From the NCBI GenBank assembly GCA_045047085.1, contig JASFYT010000072.1, forward strand, positions 1 through 64,000: 64,000 nt of DNA, in the 5' to 3' direction. Both the position numbers and the translations under genes were made by a program. A model generated the notes under the pieces. The model saw only the letters and a program-made list of their open reading frames with translations. It searched no databases and was not told the origin of the DNA. The DNA is from GCA-2401155 sp045047085. GTDB lineage: Bacteria > Pseudomonadota > Alphaproteobacteria > Rhizobiales > Rhizobiaceae. Shown here piece after piece: positions 35,168-44,245 of this stretch. The stretch's first letter is position 1. Each line of letters starts with the position of its first letter.

Positions 35168-35187
35168 CTAATCTGTTATTTGATTAG
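35168..35187. promoter_or_regulatory. Inverted repeat between doxX and LysR gene
   Basis: CTAATC-N8-GATTAG is a perfect 6+6 inverted repeat, 19 bases before the LysR ATG and inside the divergent promoter region. It has the form of an operator for the adjacent LysR protein. Confidence 0.5.
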
Positions 35188-35206
35188 TTCTGTTTGGTTA
35201 TTAATT

Positions 35207-36106
35207 ATGGATCATATCTCTCGCATTGGAATGTTTCTAGAAGTGGTAAAGCATCAAAGCTTTGCTGCTGCTGCCCGCAGCCTTGGTCTTACCGGACCAG
35301 CGCTGAGCAAGCAGGTACAATCGCTGGAAGATCAGTTGGGTGTACGCTTGCTTCACCGCACGACACGGCAGGTAACACTAACTGAAGAAGGGGCGATTTA
35401 TAGCGAGCGGGCGCGAAAGGCTCTTGAGGATTTGGCTGAGGCGGAGCAACAAATTCAGGAGCGTAAGGCCAACCCAACCGGGCCGCTGAAAGTCAATGCA
35501 CCGATGGCATTTGGCAGGCAATACCTGACCCAGCCCATCGCCGCTTTTGCAAAGCTGTATCCCGATTTGCAAATGGAGGTGGATTTTGATGACCGCCTTG
35601 TTGATGTCATCGGTGAAGGTTATGACGTGGTGATACGCATCGGAGCGATGGAAGATTCATCTCTCATTGCGCGCAAGCTTGCATCCTGCCCAATCATTTT
35701 ATGCGCTTCGACCTCATTTCTTGAGCAATATGGCAGACCGGAAACACCGAAAGACTTATCCGATTATCCTTCAATTATTTATACCAGACATGGCTATCAG
35801 AACCGATGGCGTTATCAGGAAAGCAATGGCAAGATCGGCGCCGTAGCGCTCAAACAAAGCTTTGCGGCGAATAATGCCGAGATGATGTTGGAAGGATGTT
35901 TGCAAGGATTGGGAATGGCGGTTCTCCCGATATTTTCCGTTGCGACGCATATTAAATCTGGCCAACTGGTCGAGATTTTTCCTGATGTTCGCAGCTATCC
36001 TGAACGCGGCCTCTATGCCACCTTCCCGCAAAACCGGCATCTTTCAGTCAAGGTTCGCCTGTTCGTTGACTGGCTGAGCGAGTGCAGTAAAGCGTTTCCC
36101 TGGTGA
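35207..36106 (+). CDS. LysR-family transcriptional regulator
   Basis: A 299-residue LTTR. The N-terminal HTH reads FLEVVKHQSFAAAARSLGLT and then SKQVQSLEDQLGVRLLHRTT. The periplasmic-binding-like effector domain begins near residue 90 (LKVNAPMAFGRQYL). The ATG at 35207 was preferred to a TTG at 35180 because it gives the standard N-terminus (MDHISRIGMF). The divergent doxX-pirin pair is the likely target, and an inverted repeat at 35168-35187 is a candidate binding site. The inducer is unknown. Confidence 0.92.
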   Translation: MDHISRIGMFLEVVKHQSFAAAARSLGLTGPALSKQVQSLEDQLGVRLLHRTTRQVTLTEEGAIYSERARKALEDLAEAEQQIQERKANPTGPLKVNAPMAFGRQYLTQPIAAFAKLYPDLQMEVDFDDRLVDVIGEGYDVVIRIGAMEDSSLIARKLASCPIILCASTSFLEQYGRPETPKDLSDYPSIIYTRHGYQNRWRYQESNGKIGAVALKQSFAANNAEMMLEGCLQGLGMAVLPIFSVATHIKSGQLVEIFPDVRSYPERGLYATFPQNRHLSVKVRLFVDWLSECSKAFPW

Positions 36107-36190
36107 ATTGCATCAAAAACCATCAATTAATTGATTAGCACACAGATCAGCCAGGGGCGGAATGATCGACCAGAAGTCGACCATCGATGC

Positions 36191-37399
36191 TTACCTGTTG
36201 TAGGCTGTTTCACCGTGATGAGCGAGATCAAGGCCCTCGGTTTCATCTTCTCTGGTCGCTCTAAAGCCAACCACTGCCTTGGTGATTTTTACAATGATCA
36301 CGGTTGCAATAATTGACCAAGCAGCAACAGCAACAACGCCAATGATTTGGGTTTGCAACTGGTCCGATATGGTCACGCCATCGGCAAGACCCGTTCCCCC
36401 GGTTCCAACGGACGCTAGAAAGACCAAAAGAATAGTACCAAGCGCACCTCCTACGCCGTGAACGGCGAGAACATCGAGGGAATCGTCTACTTTGAGACGA
36501 ATTTTGATCAGTTGCACGGCGTAGTAACAAACGATACCACCGGCTAACCCGAGAAGAACGCCGCCCAAAGGACCAACTGTTCCAGATGCTGGTGTGATGG
36601 TTGCCAGTCCCCCAATTGTTCCGGTTACCACGCCAACAAGGCTTGATTTTCCATATCTGATTTTTTCAATTACCAGCCAGACGATGGATGCGGTTGCAGC
36701 TGAAAGATGGGTTACCAACATTGCCATGCCTGCATCCTGATTGGCCGCGACAGCAGAACCGGCGTTAAAACCGAACCAGCCAACCCACAATAGGCCAGCA
36801 CCAATCATCACCATCCAAGGGGCATGAGGGGGCGGAATTCTTTCTGGATGGCCAATTCTGGCACCAAGCATAATAGCGATTACCAACGCGGAAACACCAG
36901 CCGTGACATGCACCACAATGCCACCGGCAAAATCGATAATACCCATTTCAGCGAGCCAGCCACCACCCCACACCCAGTGAACAACAGGAACGTAGACAAT
37001 CAGCAACCAAAGAGACGTAATCATCATCACCGCACCAAATTTTATCCGCTCCACAAATGCGCCAACCATCAAAGCTGGCGTGATGATTGCAAAAGTCATC
37101 TGGAACATGGCAAATAAAGATTCAGGTAGAGTACCAATGAGAGTATCGCGATTAATCCCCAACAAGAATAATCTTGAAAAACCGCCCAACCAACTATTGC
37201 CCTCGGTGAAGGCAAGTGAATATCCAACAGCAAACCAAAGGATCGATGCAACACAGCAAATGGCGCAGCAATGCATCAGCACAGAAAGTAGATTTCGCGA
37301 CTGGACCAGTCCGCCATAAAACAAGGCAAGCCCCGGTAATGTCATTAATAAAACGAGTGCAGTGGATGTTAATATCCAAGCGGTGTCTGCGGCGTTCAT
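36191..37399 (-). CDS. amt: AmtB-type ammonium transporter
   Basis: A 402-residue membrane protein with 11 predicted helices. It has DTAWILTSTALVLLMTLPGLALFYGG at the N-terminus (given as a pattern) and FAGGIVVHVTAGVSAL, with the pore His, near residue 165. GGEGGALG-like DVLAVHGVGGALGTI lies near residue 305. The start at 37399 has GGGAGAG upstream; the upstream open frame to 37771 was rejected as unrelated sequence. No glnK lies next to it, although most bacteria pair amtB with glnK. It is divergent from the FucU gene and imports ammonium under nitrogen limitation. Confidence 0.93.
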   Translation of the reverse strand: MNAADTAWILTSTALVLLMTLPGLALFYGGLVQSRNLLSVLMHCCAICCVASILWFAVGYSLAFTEGNSWLGGFSRLFLLGINRDTLIGTLPESLFAMFQMTFAIITPALMVGAFVERIKFGAVMMITSLWLLIVYVPVVHWVWGGGWLAEMGIIDFAGGIVVHVTAGVSALVIAIMLGARIGHPERIPPPHAPWMVMIGAGLLWVGWFGFNAGSAVAANQDAGMAMLVTHLSAATASIVWLVIEKIRYGKSSLVGVVTGTIGGLATITPASGTVGPLGGVLLGLAGGIVCYYAVQLIKIRLKVDDSLDVLAVHGVGGALGTILLVFLASVGTGGTGLADGVTISDQLQTQIIGVVAVAAWSIIATVIIVKITKAVVGFRATREDETEGLDLAHHGETAYNR

Positions 37400-37586
37400 G
37401 ATTCTCTCCCTGGGAATTATTACGTGACTTTTAAACCCCTGCCTCCGCTTATTCAAGCCTGATATGTGATTAGCTCGGGTGAAATATTGGCGCCTACTTT
37501 TCGTACTAAACTTGAGTTCAACCGAGAAATGAGATAGCTGTTTGCTGTTTATCGGATGAAAAATAGACACGGCCCATGGAGGAAGA

Positions 37587-38039
37587 ATGTTAAAAAAATT
37601 GGACCCACTTTTGAGTGCAGACTTGTTGTTTGCCCTTCGTTCAATGGGGCATGGAGATGATATTATCATCGGGGATGCGAATTTTCCGGGAGATGCGATT
37701 GCGCGAGAAACAACTTTTGGCCAAGTGATCCGCACCGATTGCGTTTCGACGGCTAAGATTGTCAAAGCCATTCTTTCCGTTATGCCGCTGGATACTTTTG
37801 TTGACGATGCCGCAGGGCGTATGCAGATGGTTCACGCAGCCGATGAAATTCCGCTGGTACAGCAGGAAGTTCAGGATGAGATTAATGCTGCAGATGACGA
37901 TAAGACAGAATTACTGGCCATCGAACGCTTTGCTTTTTATGAGCGTGCAAAGGATGCTTATTGCATAATTCAAACCGGTGAAAGGCGTCCTTACGGATGC
38001 ATCGCGCTTCGCAAAGGTGTTGTCGGGCCTGACGGCTGA
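37587..38039 (+). CDS. RbsD/FucU-family sugar mutarotase
   Basis: A 150-residue FucU-like mutarotase that interconverts sugar anomers. It has the catalytic His of SMGHGDDIIIGDANFP (His22), then GRMQMVH and the C-terminal RPYGCIALRKGVVGP. GGAGGAAGA precedes the start. It converges on the ATPase gene of the sugar ABC operon and probably serves the same sugar (for example fucose or ribose); the length fits FucU better than RbsD. It lacks a fucose-catabolic neighbour in the window. Confidence 0.85.
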   Translation: MLKKLDPLLSADLLFALRSMGHGDDIIIGDANFPGDAIARETTFGQVIRTDCVSTAKIVKAILSVMPLDTFVDDAAGRMQMVHAADEIPLVQQEVQDEINAADDDKTELLAIERFAFYERAKDAYCIIQTGERRPYGCIALRKGVVGPDG

Positions 38040-38170
38040 TGTCGTCGGTTAGTTTGCGCTCTCGGCGTATCCTCACTTCGTTCGGGCCTCCGCAGGGGCG
38101 GCGCATTCGCACCGGACGCTCTTCGCTCCCGCCTTTGGCGAGGTGAGTGTCGATAGGCGGAGTAAAGGTG

Positions 38171-39298
38171 CTATTTTTCTTTGTGTTTTGTCTTCTTGAT
38201 GATGGCGCATGAACGCAAACGTTCACCGGTATCTGTGGCGAAAAAATAACCTTGTACCGGTGCGAAGGATACACCAATTTCCTTGCCAATATCCGCTTCA
38301 AAACTCTTAGGCATTTTGACGATGAGAGTTGTTTTATTCATCTGAATGGTAACCAGCGTTTGGTCCCCTGTCATTTCCACTGCGTAGATTTTTGCGTTAA
38401 ACAGACCCTTGCCTACTGCAACAACTTTTGTATCTTCCGGCCTGAAGCCGATAGTAATATTTTTGATGTTCTTTGTGCCCGAGACCGGTAGGTCAACGCC
38501 GTCACTTTGAAACTTTTTACCGGTTACCTGCCCCTTGATAAAATTCATCGGTGGCGACCCCATGAAACTTGCTACGAATAAATTGGCTGGATCATTATAG
38601 ACCTCGTGAGGGGTGCCCAATTGCTGCAACACTCCATCAGAAATAATCGCAACGCGGTGGGCCAGCGTCATGGCCTCAATCTGATCATGGGTCACATAAA
38701 GGGTTGTCACACCCAGTTCATGCTGCATGTGTTTTAACTCTGTGCGCATAAAGCCGCGTAATCTCGCATCGAGGTTGGACAGCGGCTCATCCATCAAAAA
38801 TGCTGCCGGGCGGCGAATGATAGCGCGTGCCAGTGCCACCCGCTGGCGCTGTCCGCCCGAGAGCTGGCGCGGGAAACGCGCAAGCAAGGTTTCCATTTGA
38901 ACCTGAGCCGCGGCATCATGAACTGCATTATCAATTTTTTCTTTTTCGAGGCCCTGCATTTTCAGAGGGAAGCCGATATTTTCCGCCACGGTTTTGTGGG
39001 GATATAGGGCATAGGATTGAAACACCATCGCCACATCACGGTATTTTGGCGGCGTGGTTGTTACGTCCCTGTCGCCAAGTGTGATGATTCCGCTATCGGC
39101 TTCTTCCAGACCTGCAATCATCCGCAATGCAGTGGTTTTTCCACAGCCGGAAGGGCCTAGCAAGACAAGAAATTCACCCGGCTCCACATCAAGATTTAAA
39201 TCCTTGACCACATGAACATCACCAAAGGATTTGTTCAGATTTTTGACCACAAGGCGCTTGGCTTTAATTGCAGTATCTTTGTTTGTCACTGTACTCAT
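38171..39298 (-). CDS. Sugar ABC transporter ATP-binding protein (UgpC/MalK type)
   Basis: A 375-residue ATPase. It has Walker A GPSGCGKTT (residues 48-56), LSGGQRQRVALARAI, Walker B AFLMDEPLSNLD and the switch His of YVTHDQIEAM. A C-terminal OB-fold region (residues about 245-375) of the MalK/UgpC kind follows (IGFRPEDTKVV). The ATG at 39298 overlaps the stop of the preceding permease by 4 bases and was chosen over the upstream frame at 39409. It energises the two permeases encoded just before it. Confidence 0.93.
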   Translation of the reverse strand: MSTVTNKDTAIKAKRLVVKNLNKSFGDVHVVKDLNLDVEPGEFLVLLGPSGCGKTTALRMIAGLEEADSGIITLGDRDVTTTPPKYRDVAMVFQSYALYPHKTVAENIGFPLKMQGLEKEKIDNAVHDAAAQVQMETLLARFPRQLSGGQRQRVALARAIIRRPAAFLMDEPLSNLDARLRGFMRTELKHMQHELGVTTLYVTHDQIEAMTLAHRVAIISDGVLQQLGTPHEVYNDPANLFVASFMGSPPMNFIKGQVTGKKFQSDGVDLPVSGTKNIKNITIGFRPEDTKVVAVGKGLFNAKIYAVEMTGDQTLVTIQMNKTTLIVKMPKSFEADIGKEIGVSFAPVQGYFFATDTGERLRSCAIIKKTKHKEK

Positions 39299-40353
39299 CC
39301 TTTGACTGCTCCAAGCAAAATGCCTTTTGAAATAAATCGTTGCAGGACAATCGCCATTGCAACCACAGGAATGATCATCACGACAATCACCACCGACATG
39401 CTCCACCATAAAATTCCGCGTTCACCGGCATTCATAGCCGCCACAAGAATGGGCATGGTTTGCGCTTTTGAGGTGGAGATGAAGACTGCAAAAAGGTATT
39501 CGTTCCATGCCAAAATCATCACCAACAAAGTGGTAGCTGCAAGGCCGGGCTTTGACATTGGTAGAACAATTTCCCAAAATGTCCGGAACTTTGTTGCTCC
39601 GTCTAGTTGGGCACTTTCTTCCAGATCTTTCGGAATTGAGACGAAGAAATCATACATCAACCAAACCACAATCGGCAGATTGACCACGCAATAGGTGAGG
39701 ATTAATGCCAGATGGGTGTCCAGTAAATGTAATTTCTGGAACATCATATAGATGGGAACTACAACAACAATTGGTGCCAAAATACGCTGAGAAATCATCC
39801 AAAATAATATATCGCCATTGCCGAGATGGCGTGTGAACTTTGCTGATAATGCGCGCACCAATATTGCAAATATTGCGAGCGCCACCGCAATTGCCAAACG
39901 CCAGTCGACTCCATAAGCCCCAACAATATAAAAGGCTACAACCATGGAAATGACGAAAATCAATATACTGCCAAATTTCGGTTTATATTCAATGCGTGCC
40001 AGCGCGTATGCTGCCATCGAGCCGATCAGGACGCATAGAAGAGTGGAGCAAATGGCGATGATTATTGAGTTGAGATAGGCAAAAAGCGTGTCTTCGTAAT
40101 CATAGATGAAGAGTTCTCTCCATGCATGCAGGCTCGGCTGGAAATCCACCCATGGCAAATAGAACGGACCGGTATTGACGTCGATCGCTTCCTTTAATGA
40201 GGTGATTACTATCCAGTAAATCGGGAAGAGTACAAATAGCGACCATAAGATCAATGCCAGATAAACAAGGAACTGCTTTCCCGGCGGCATTCTGCCCAAA
40301 ACCAGAGGCTGGAACATGCGCGCATACAAAGATGGTTTAGCAATGTTACTCAT
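39295..40353 (-). CDS. Sugar ABC transporter permease 2 (MalG-like)
   Basis: A 352-residue inner-membrane permease. The EAA loop that docks on the ATPase reads EESAQLDGATKFRTFWEIVLPMSKPG, shown here only as a pattern. It has six or more hydrophobic segments, starting with FLVYLALILWSLFVLFPIYW. The family is about 280 residues; the extra length is an additional hydrophobic insert (residues about 110-155, before LGNGDILFWM). The ATG at 40353 overlaps the first permease stop by 4 bases, and its own stop overlaps the ATPase start by 4 bases. Confidence 0.9.
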   Translation of the reverse strand: MSNIAKPSLYARMFQPLVLGRMPPGKQFLVYLALILWSLFVLFPIYWIVITSLKEAIDVNTGPFYLPWVDFQPSLHAWRELFIYDYEDTLFAYLNSIIIAICSTLLCVLIGSMAAYALARIEYKPKFGSILIFVISMVVAFYIVGAYGVDWRLAIAVALAIFAILVRALSAKFTRHLGNGDILFWMISQRILAPIVVVVPIYMMFQKLHLLDTHLALILTYCVVNLPIVVWLMYDFFVSIPKDLEESAQLDGATKFRTFWEIVLPMSKPGLAATTLLVMILAWNEYLFAVFISTSKAQTMPILVAAMNAGERGILWWSMSVVIVVMIIPVVAMAIVLQRFISKGILLGAVKG

Positions 40354-41522
40354 GATTTCCTCACATACTGCAAAACAACCAAGTTGAAGAAGGATACGCA
40401 AATCACAACGGTGACGAACAACAGCAGATAGGCAATCGCTGATGATTGGCCAAGGTCCAAGGTGCGCCACGCATAAAGTGAATGGAGGCTCATGGATTCT
40501 GTTGCAATGCCCGGGCCGCCAGAGGTCATGATGTTCGGCAGGTCAATAATTTTAAAGGCTTCAATCATGCGTATCAGCATGACGGATGCTGCAACCGGCA
40601 TGATTTGCGGCCATGTGATCTCACGGAATATCTGCCAATCGGACGCGCCATCGACTTCAGCCGCTTCTGAAAAATCGCGCGGCACGTTTTCGCAAGCAGC
40701 CAACAAGATGACAAAGATGAAAGGTATCCACTGCCACGAATCGGCGATGACGATAAAGGAGCGGGCCGCCCATGCACTGGTTGCCCAAGAAAAATCACCA
40801 AGACCAACCCATTGCCAGACTGGCGAAAATGGACCCTTGGTGGTGTCCGCCAGCATTCTAAAGGCATAGCCGATGCCAATGGGGGTGATCATCAGAGGGA
40901 TGAAAAAGACGATGCGGAAGAAGGTTTTGCCCCGAATTTGTTGCGAGCAAAGCAGCGCCAGTCCAAGCCCGATGCCAAACTGTATGGCGCAACCTACGAA
41001 TACGTAAAACAGTGTAACCCCAAGAGTGCCGAAGCGGTTTCCGCTAAGTAAGGTTGCGGCCAATACAAGAATCAATCCGAACGCAACCGAAGCGGTAATT
41101 GTGCGACCAACAAGGCCAATCAGATTAAAACGCGTGGTACAAAATCTGTAGAGCCACCATAATATTCCAGCACCTGCCACAAGGATCAACACCCATCCTA
41201 TCAGACTGATTTCGGTGAACTTACCCAGAAAGTGATACTGCTCTGAACCGAAGAATTGTTTTTCAAAGTTTTTGAAACCAACGAAACGAACATTATATCC
41301 ACCGGCCCGCAAGCGCACGCGCGAAAAAGCAAGAATGAGAGACGCAACGAGCGGAAATATAGAAAAAATCAGGATCAAAACCACAGCTGGTGTGATGAAA
41401 AAAGTACCCGCACGCTGGTCGATCCATTCACTCATAGAGACACGGTGCGGCGTAGAACTTGCCGCAATTCCGGCCGAGGCTAGCCCCGGCCGGTTTGCAT
41501 TACTTTGGTTGTCTTTGATCAT
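40350..41522 (-). CDS. Sugar ABC transporter permease 1 (MalF-like)
   Basis: A 390-residue inner-membrane permease. After a hydrophilic leader of about 35 residues the first helix is FFITPAVVLILIFSIFPLVASLIL. The EAA loop is EAAEVDGASDWQIFREITWPQ near residue 290, and its longest stretch is broken here as EAAEVDGASD then WQIFREITWP. Extra hydrophobic segments lie at residues 100-170. It begins 11 bases after the binding-protein stop, without an intervening hairpin, and overlaps permease 2 by 4 bases. Confidence 0.9.
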   Translation of the reverse strand: MIKDNQSNANRPGLASAGIAASSTPHRVSMSEWIDQRAGTFFITPAVVLILIFSIFPLVASLILAFSRVRLRAGGYNVRFVGFKNFEKQFFGSEQYHFLGKFTEISLIGWVLILVAGAGILWWLYRFCTTRFNLIGLVGRTITASVAFGLILVLAATLLSGNRFGTLGVTLFYVFVGCAIQFGIGLGLALLCSQQIRGKTFFRIVFFIPLMITPIGIGYAFRMLADTTKGPFSPVWQWVGLGDFSWATSAWAARSFIVIADSWQWIPFIFVILLAACENVPRDFSEAAEVDGASDWQIFREITWPQIMPVAASVMLIRMIEAFKIIDLPNIMTSGGPGIATESMSLHSLYAWRTLDLGQSSAIAYLLLFVTVVICVSFFNLVVLQYVRKS

Positions 41523-41533
41523 TTACAACTGAA

Positions 41534-43027
41534 TTAGTTGGTTATGCCAAGAGACAATTTGTACATATTTTTCTGGCTGTCGCGGCCGAAATCTTCAGTG
41601 ATTTCTTCCCAGCCAGCTTCAATGTTTGCAACAGCTTCTACTGCCGTAATCTCATTAGCAAGGAAGCGTGCAACCTCTCGGTCGAGCACAACACTTGTAT
41701 ATTGAGAGGCGCCTGGAATTGCGATGTCTGACGCCATGTTAGGATTATTCAGGCTGTCCTTGATCGCACCAAGATAATTTTCGGCAAACGCTTTAGAAAA
41801 GCCCGCTTTTACCCAATTGTCAGTGCTGTTGAGTTGTGAGTTGCGGTATGGGTTATAACCCGTCCAGCCAATGGTCACGTCGACATTAGATTGGGCTGCC
41901 TGGTTCATATAGGACAGGAAGTCATAGGCTGCCTGTTTGACCTTGCCGTCTGATTTTGCGTTGATCATGCCTGACCAGCCACCAAATGCTGCAAATGGCG
42001 CATAGTTAATGCCATCGATTGCATGAGGGCAAATTTCAGCAGTACAGGAAACCAGTTTACCGGTTTTAGTATCAAGAACCCGATCTGACCCCGGCATGAT
42101 AATTGCACCGATTTTACCTTTAATGGCAGCGCCGTCTTTGTCGATTGAAAGCGGACCAATATCGCCCCAGTCAATCATCAAAGCGCAACGACCACCCGTT
42201 ACAAGCGCACGTGTATCACCAATATCGTGGTTCAACTCCTCAGCAGGTCCATATTTACCCGTGTCCTTATAGACATTTAGTGCTTCGATCCACGCCTCAT
42301 TGTTGATTTTTGGCTTCATGGTGTCCGCATCGAAATAGATGCCTTCGCCAGTACCTTTGGTCTGCACGAAACCCGCGGCGATAGATTGCACTGCAAAGAA
42401 TGACTGTGCATTACGCTTTTTAAAGATGCACGAACCATAATCAGGCGTGCCGTCTCCGTTCATGTCCATGCCGTTGGTTGCTTTGGCAACGGCCATGTAT
42501 TCGGCCCAGTTTTTCGGTGGTTTGAGACCCACTTTTTCCAGCACATCGGTGCGATAATACAGCATTTGGAAATCACCATCGATGGTGATCAAATAAGTAT
42601 GGCCGGCGATTTTCTGGTTGTACTCGCGAAAAAATGGCGCGATATCGTCCATGTTAATTTTGGTGTCTTTGGCAACGTATGGATCGAGATTTTCAAGCAG
42701 GCCACCATCAACCAGTTCCACACCCCAACCAGATGCGATAACAGCCACATCAATTGAATTGGTACCGGTGGCCCAATCTGTCAGAGTTTTTTGAAATAGC
42801 TCGGCAAATGGCAATTCGTTGACCTTGATGGTTGCGCCAGTTGCCGCGGTAAATTCCTTGCCGCGCTCTACTAAGCGTTGCGCAATAACAGGACCAGGGC
42901 GCGTTAGAATATTGACCGTCACCCCTTCATATTGAGCTTGCGCGGGTAGGCCCATAACGAGCACTCCAGCAAAGCCTACCACGGCACCCACAAGCGCACG
43001 GCCGAAGTTCTTGATGTTATTTTTCAT
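41534..43027 (-). CDS. Sugar ABC transporter periplasmic binding protein
   Basis: A 497-residue extracellular solute-binding protein of the carbohydrate (family 1) type. The signal peptide ends after GLPAQA at about residue 31. The body has the lobed pattern VNILTRPGPVIAQRLVERGK, MLYYRTDVLEKVGLKPPKNW and CALMIDWGDIGP. GGGAGAAGGAA sits just before the ATG at 43027; the longer frame to 43114 was rejected. It is about 70 residues longer than typical members. It is the first gene of the four-gene operon ending at 38171. Confidence 0.92.
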   Translation of the reverse strand: MKNNIKNFGRALVGAVVGFAGVLVMGLPAQAQYEGVTVNILTRPGPVIAQRLVERGKEFTAATGATIKVNELPFAELFQKTLTDWATGTNSIDVAVIASGWGVELVDGGLLENLDPYVAKDTKINMDDIAPFFREYNQKIAGHTYLITIDGDFQMLYYRTDVLEKVGLKPPKNWAEYMAVAKATNGMDMNGDGTPDYGSCIFKKRNAQSFFAVQSIAAGFVQTKGTGEGIYFDADTMKPKINNEAWIEALNVYKDTGKYGPAEELNHDIGDTRALVTGGRCALMIDWGDIGPLSIDKDGAAIKGKIGAIIMPGSDRVLDTKTGKLVSCTAEICPHAIDGINYAPFAAFGGWSGMINAKSDGKVKQAAYDFLSYMNQAAQSNVDVTIGWTGYNPYRNSQLNSTDNWVKAGFSKAFAENYLGAIKDSLNNPNMASDIAIPGASQYTSVVLDREVARFLANEITAVEAVANIEAGWEEITEDFGRDSQKNMYKLSLGITN

Positions 43028-43379
43028 TTCCTTCTCCCTTAACAATTGAGCCAAATAAAAAGAAATTGGCTGGTTCCTCCAGGCGATGCTATCGTTAGGG
43101 GGAGTACGAGTCAATTATCAAGCTTAACTAGCTAAGTGTATTCATTTGGGGCAAATTTCAGGTATCGAACCCCACTAACCCGGCATCAAATTGCGCAGCG
43201 ATTATGACGTCCACCAACAAGTATGAGGCTTGAAAATATACCTCAAGCCGCAAAAAACCGCTCGGTATTCCTGATTTTGAAACTCGACCACGGCCCTCTT
43301 TGTTTTCGGTGCAATTGCGCAAGCACAGTGGGTGCCGTTTTATCAACGATCCCGTTAATTTTGAGGGCATTTTACCAGA
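43028..43379 (-). other. Promoter region of the sugar ABC operon
   Basis: About 350 bases between the GNAT-like gene and the binding-protein gene. They hold no gene I can support. An imperfect palindrome (CTTAACTAGCTAAG) near 43123-43136 is a possible operator. Confidence 0.4.
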
Positions 43380-44147
43380 TTAGGCGATTTTTTGTTTCTG
43401 TTTTACCACACGTGCTGGGCGGTCTTCTAGGGTTTCAAACATCTCGTAGAACATTTCAGGAGGCATCCGCAGATTAAATTTTGCCTCCTCTTTCGACATC
43501 CAGACCAACCAATCCTCAAGGGCTTCCGGAGAATCTGATTTTTGCCAAACGAGGCTGCGCTGTTCCACATGCATATAACCTTCGCGCACAGCAAGCCCCC
43601 GGCATGAAGTCATCGGCGATTGAAGCCCGATCATAAAGTCAGGTGACCAGCGGTGTAGAGACATGATCATCATCAACCTTGTCAATATCGTTGCAAGACA
43701 ACCACCACGATAACCGTTGGGGCCACCTTTGATCCATAATTCACCGTGATAACTTACCCGGCCTGATATCTTTGACGCTGCAGGGGTTAGATATGCATGG
43801 CAGTTTTCGAAATCAAAATTGTGACCATGTGAGCGAAAATCGGCGAGATGATCTTGAAAATGCTCCTCAAGATCACCGCCAGCCATATCCAATAATTTTA
43901 TGGCTTGCGAATGGATGATTTCGCCAGTTTCATCATGTCCAACAATCCAAAAACCGTTTTTTGATGAAATATCAGTACATTGGGGGTCAAAAGCTGGATT
44001 AACGTGTGGCTTTAGCGGTTGTTTTTCCGATAGCTCGCTAAATTCCTGAAAATCAGTACCGCTGCGCAGATGCATACCAAGAGACTCAGCGATATCAGTG
44101 AAGGCATCGATATATTTAATAGGTGAGAATCGCTCGACATCGGCCAT
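43380..44147 (-). CDS. Uncharacterised GNAT-like protein
   Basis: A 255-residue soluble protein with no family I can name. Residues of about 130-205 look like a GNAT acyltransferase core. A strand (VSYHGELWIKGG) is followed by an acyl-CoA-loop-like GYRGGCLATILTRLMMI and a later strand and helix (LAVREGYMHVEQRSLVW). The N-terminal half has an acidic, His-containing stretch (IIHSQAIKLLDMAGG). It follows the HTH gene by about 100 bases on the same strand and precedes the sugar ABC operon. The enzyme class is inferred from pattern only. Confidence 0.5.
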   Translation of the reverse strand: MADVERFSPIKYIDAFTDIAESLGMHLRSGTDFQEFSELSEKQPLKPHVNPAFDPQCTDISSKNGFWIVGHDETGEIIHSQAIKLLDMAGGDLEEHFQDHLADFRSHGHNFDFENCHAYLTPAASKISGRVSYHGELWIKGGPNGYRGGCLATILTRLMMIMSLHRWSPDFMIGLQSPMTSCRGLAVREGYMHVEQRSLVWQKSDSPEALEDWLVWMSKEEAKFNLRMPPEMFYEMFETLEDRPARVVKQKQKIA

Positions 44148-44245
44148 TGTATACGTTCCTGTTGAAGGCGAAATACGGGACGCACAACAAGGATTAGTAT
44201 TAATTCTCCAATATTAATAATTTGCAAACATATAGCTAATGAATA

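Noticed and set aside
37400..37771. N-terminal extension of the ammonium transporter frame
   Set aside because: The extra 124 residues are not membrane-like and overlap the divergent fucU gene; a good Shine-Dalgarno precedes 37399.
38042..38160. GC-rich stretch between fucU and the ATPase gene
   Set aside because: It looked like a REP-type element, but no clean stem or repeat copy was found in the window.
43158..43370. 70-codon frame in the sugar operon promoter region
   Set aside because: No plausible start or homology; it lies in a region that should hold the promoter.
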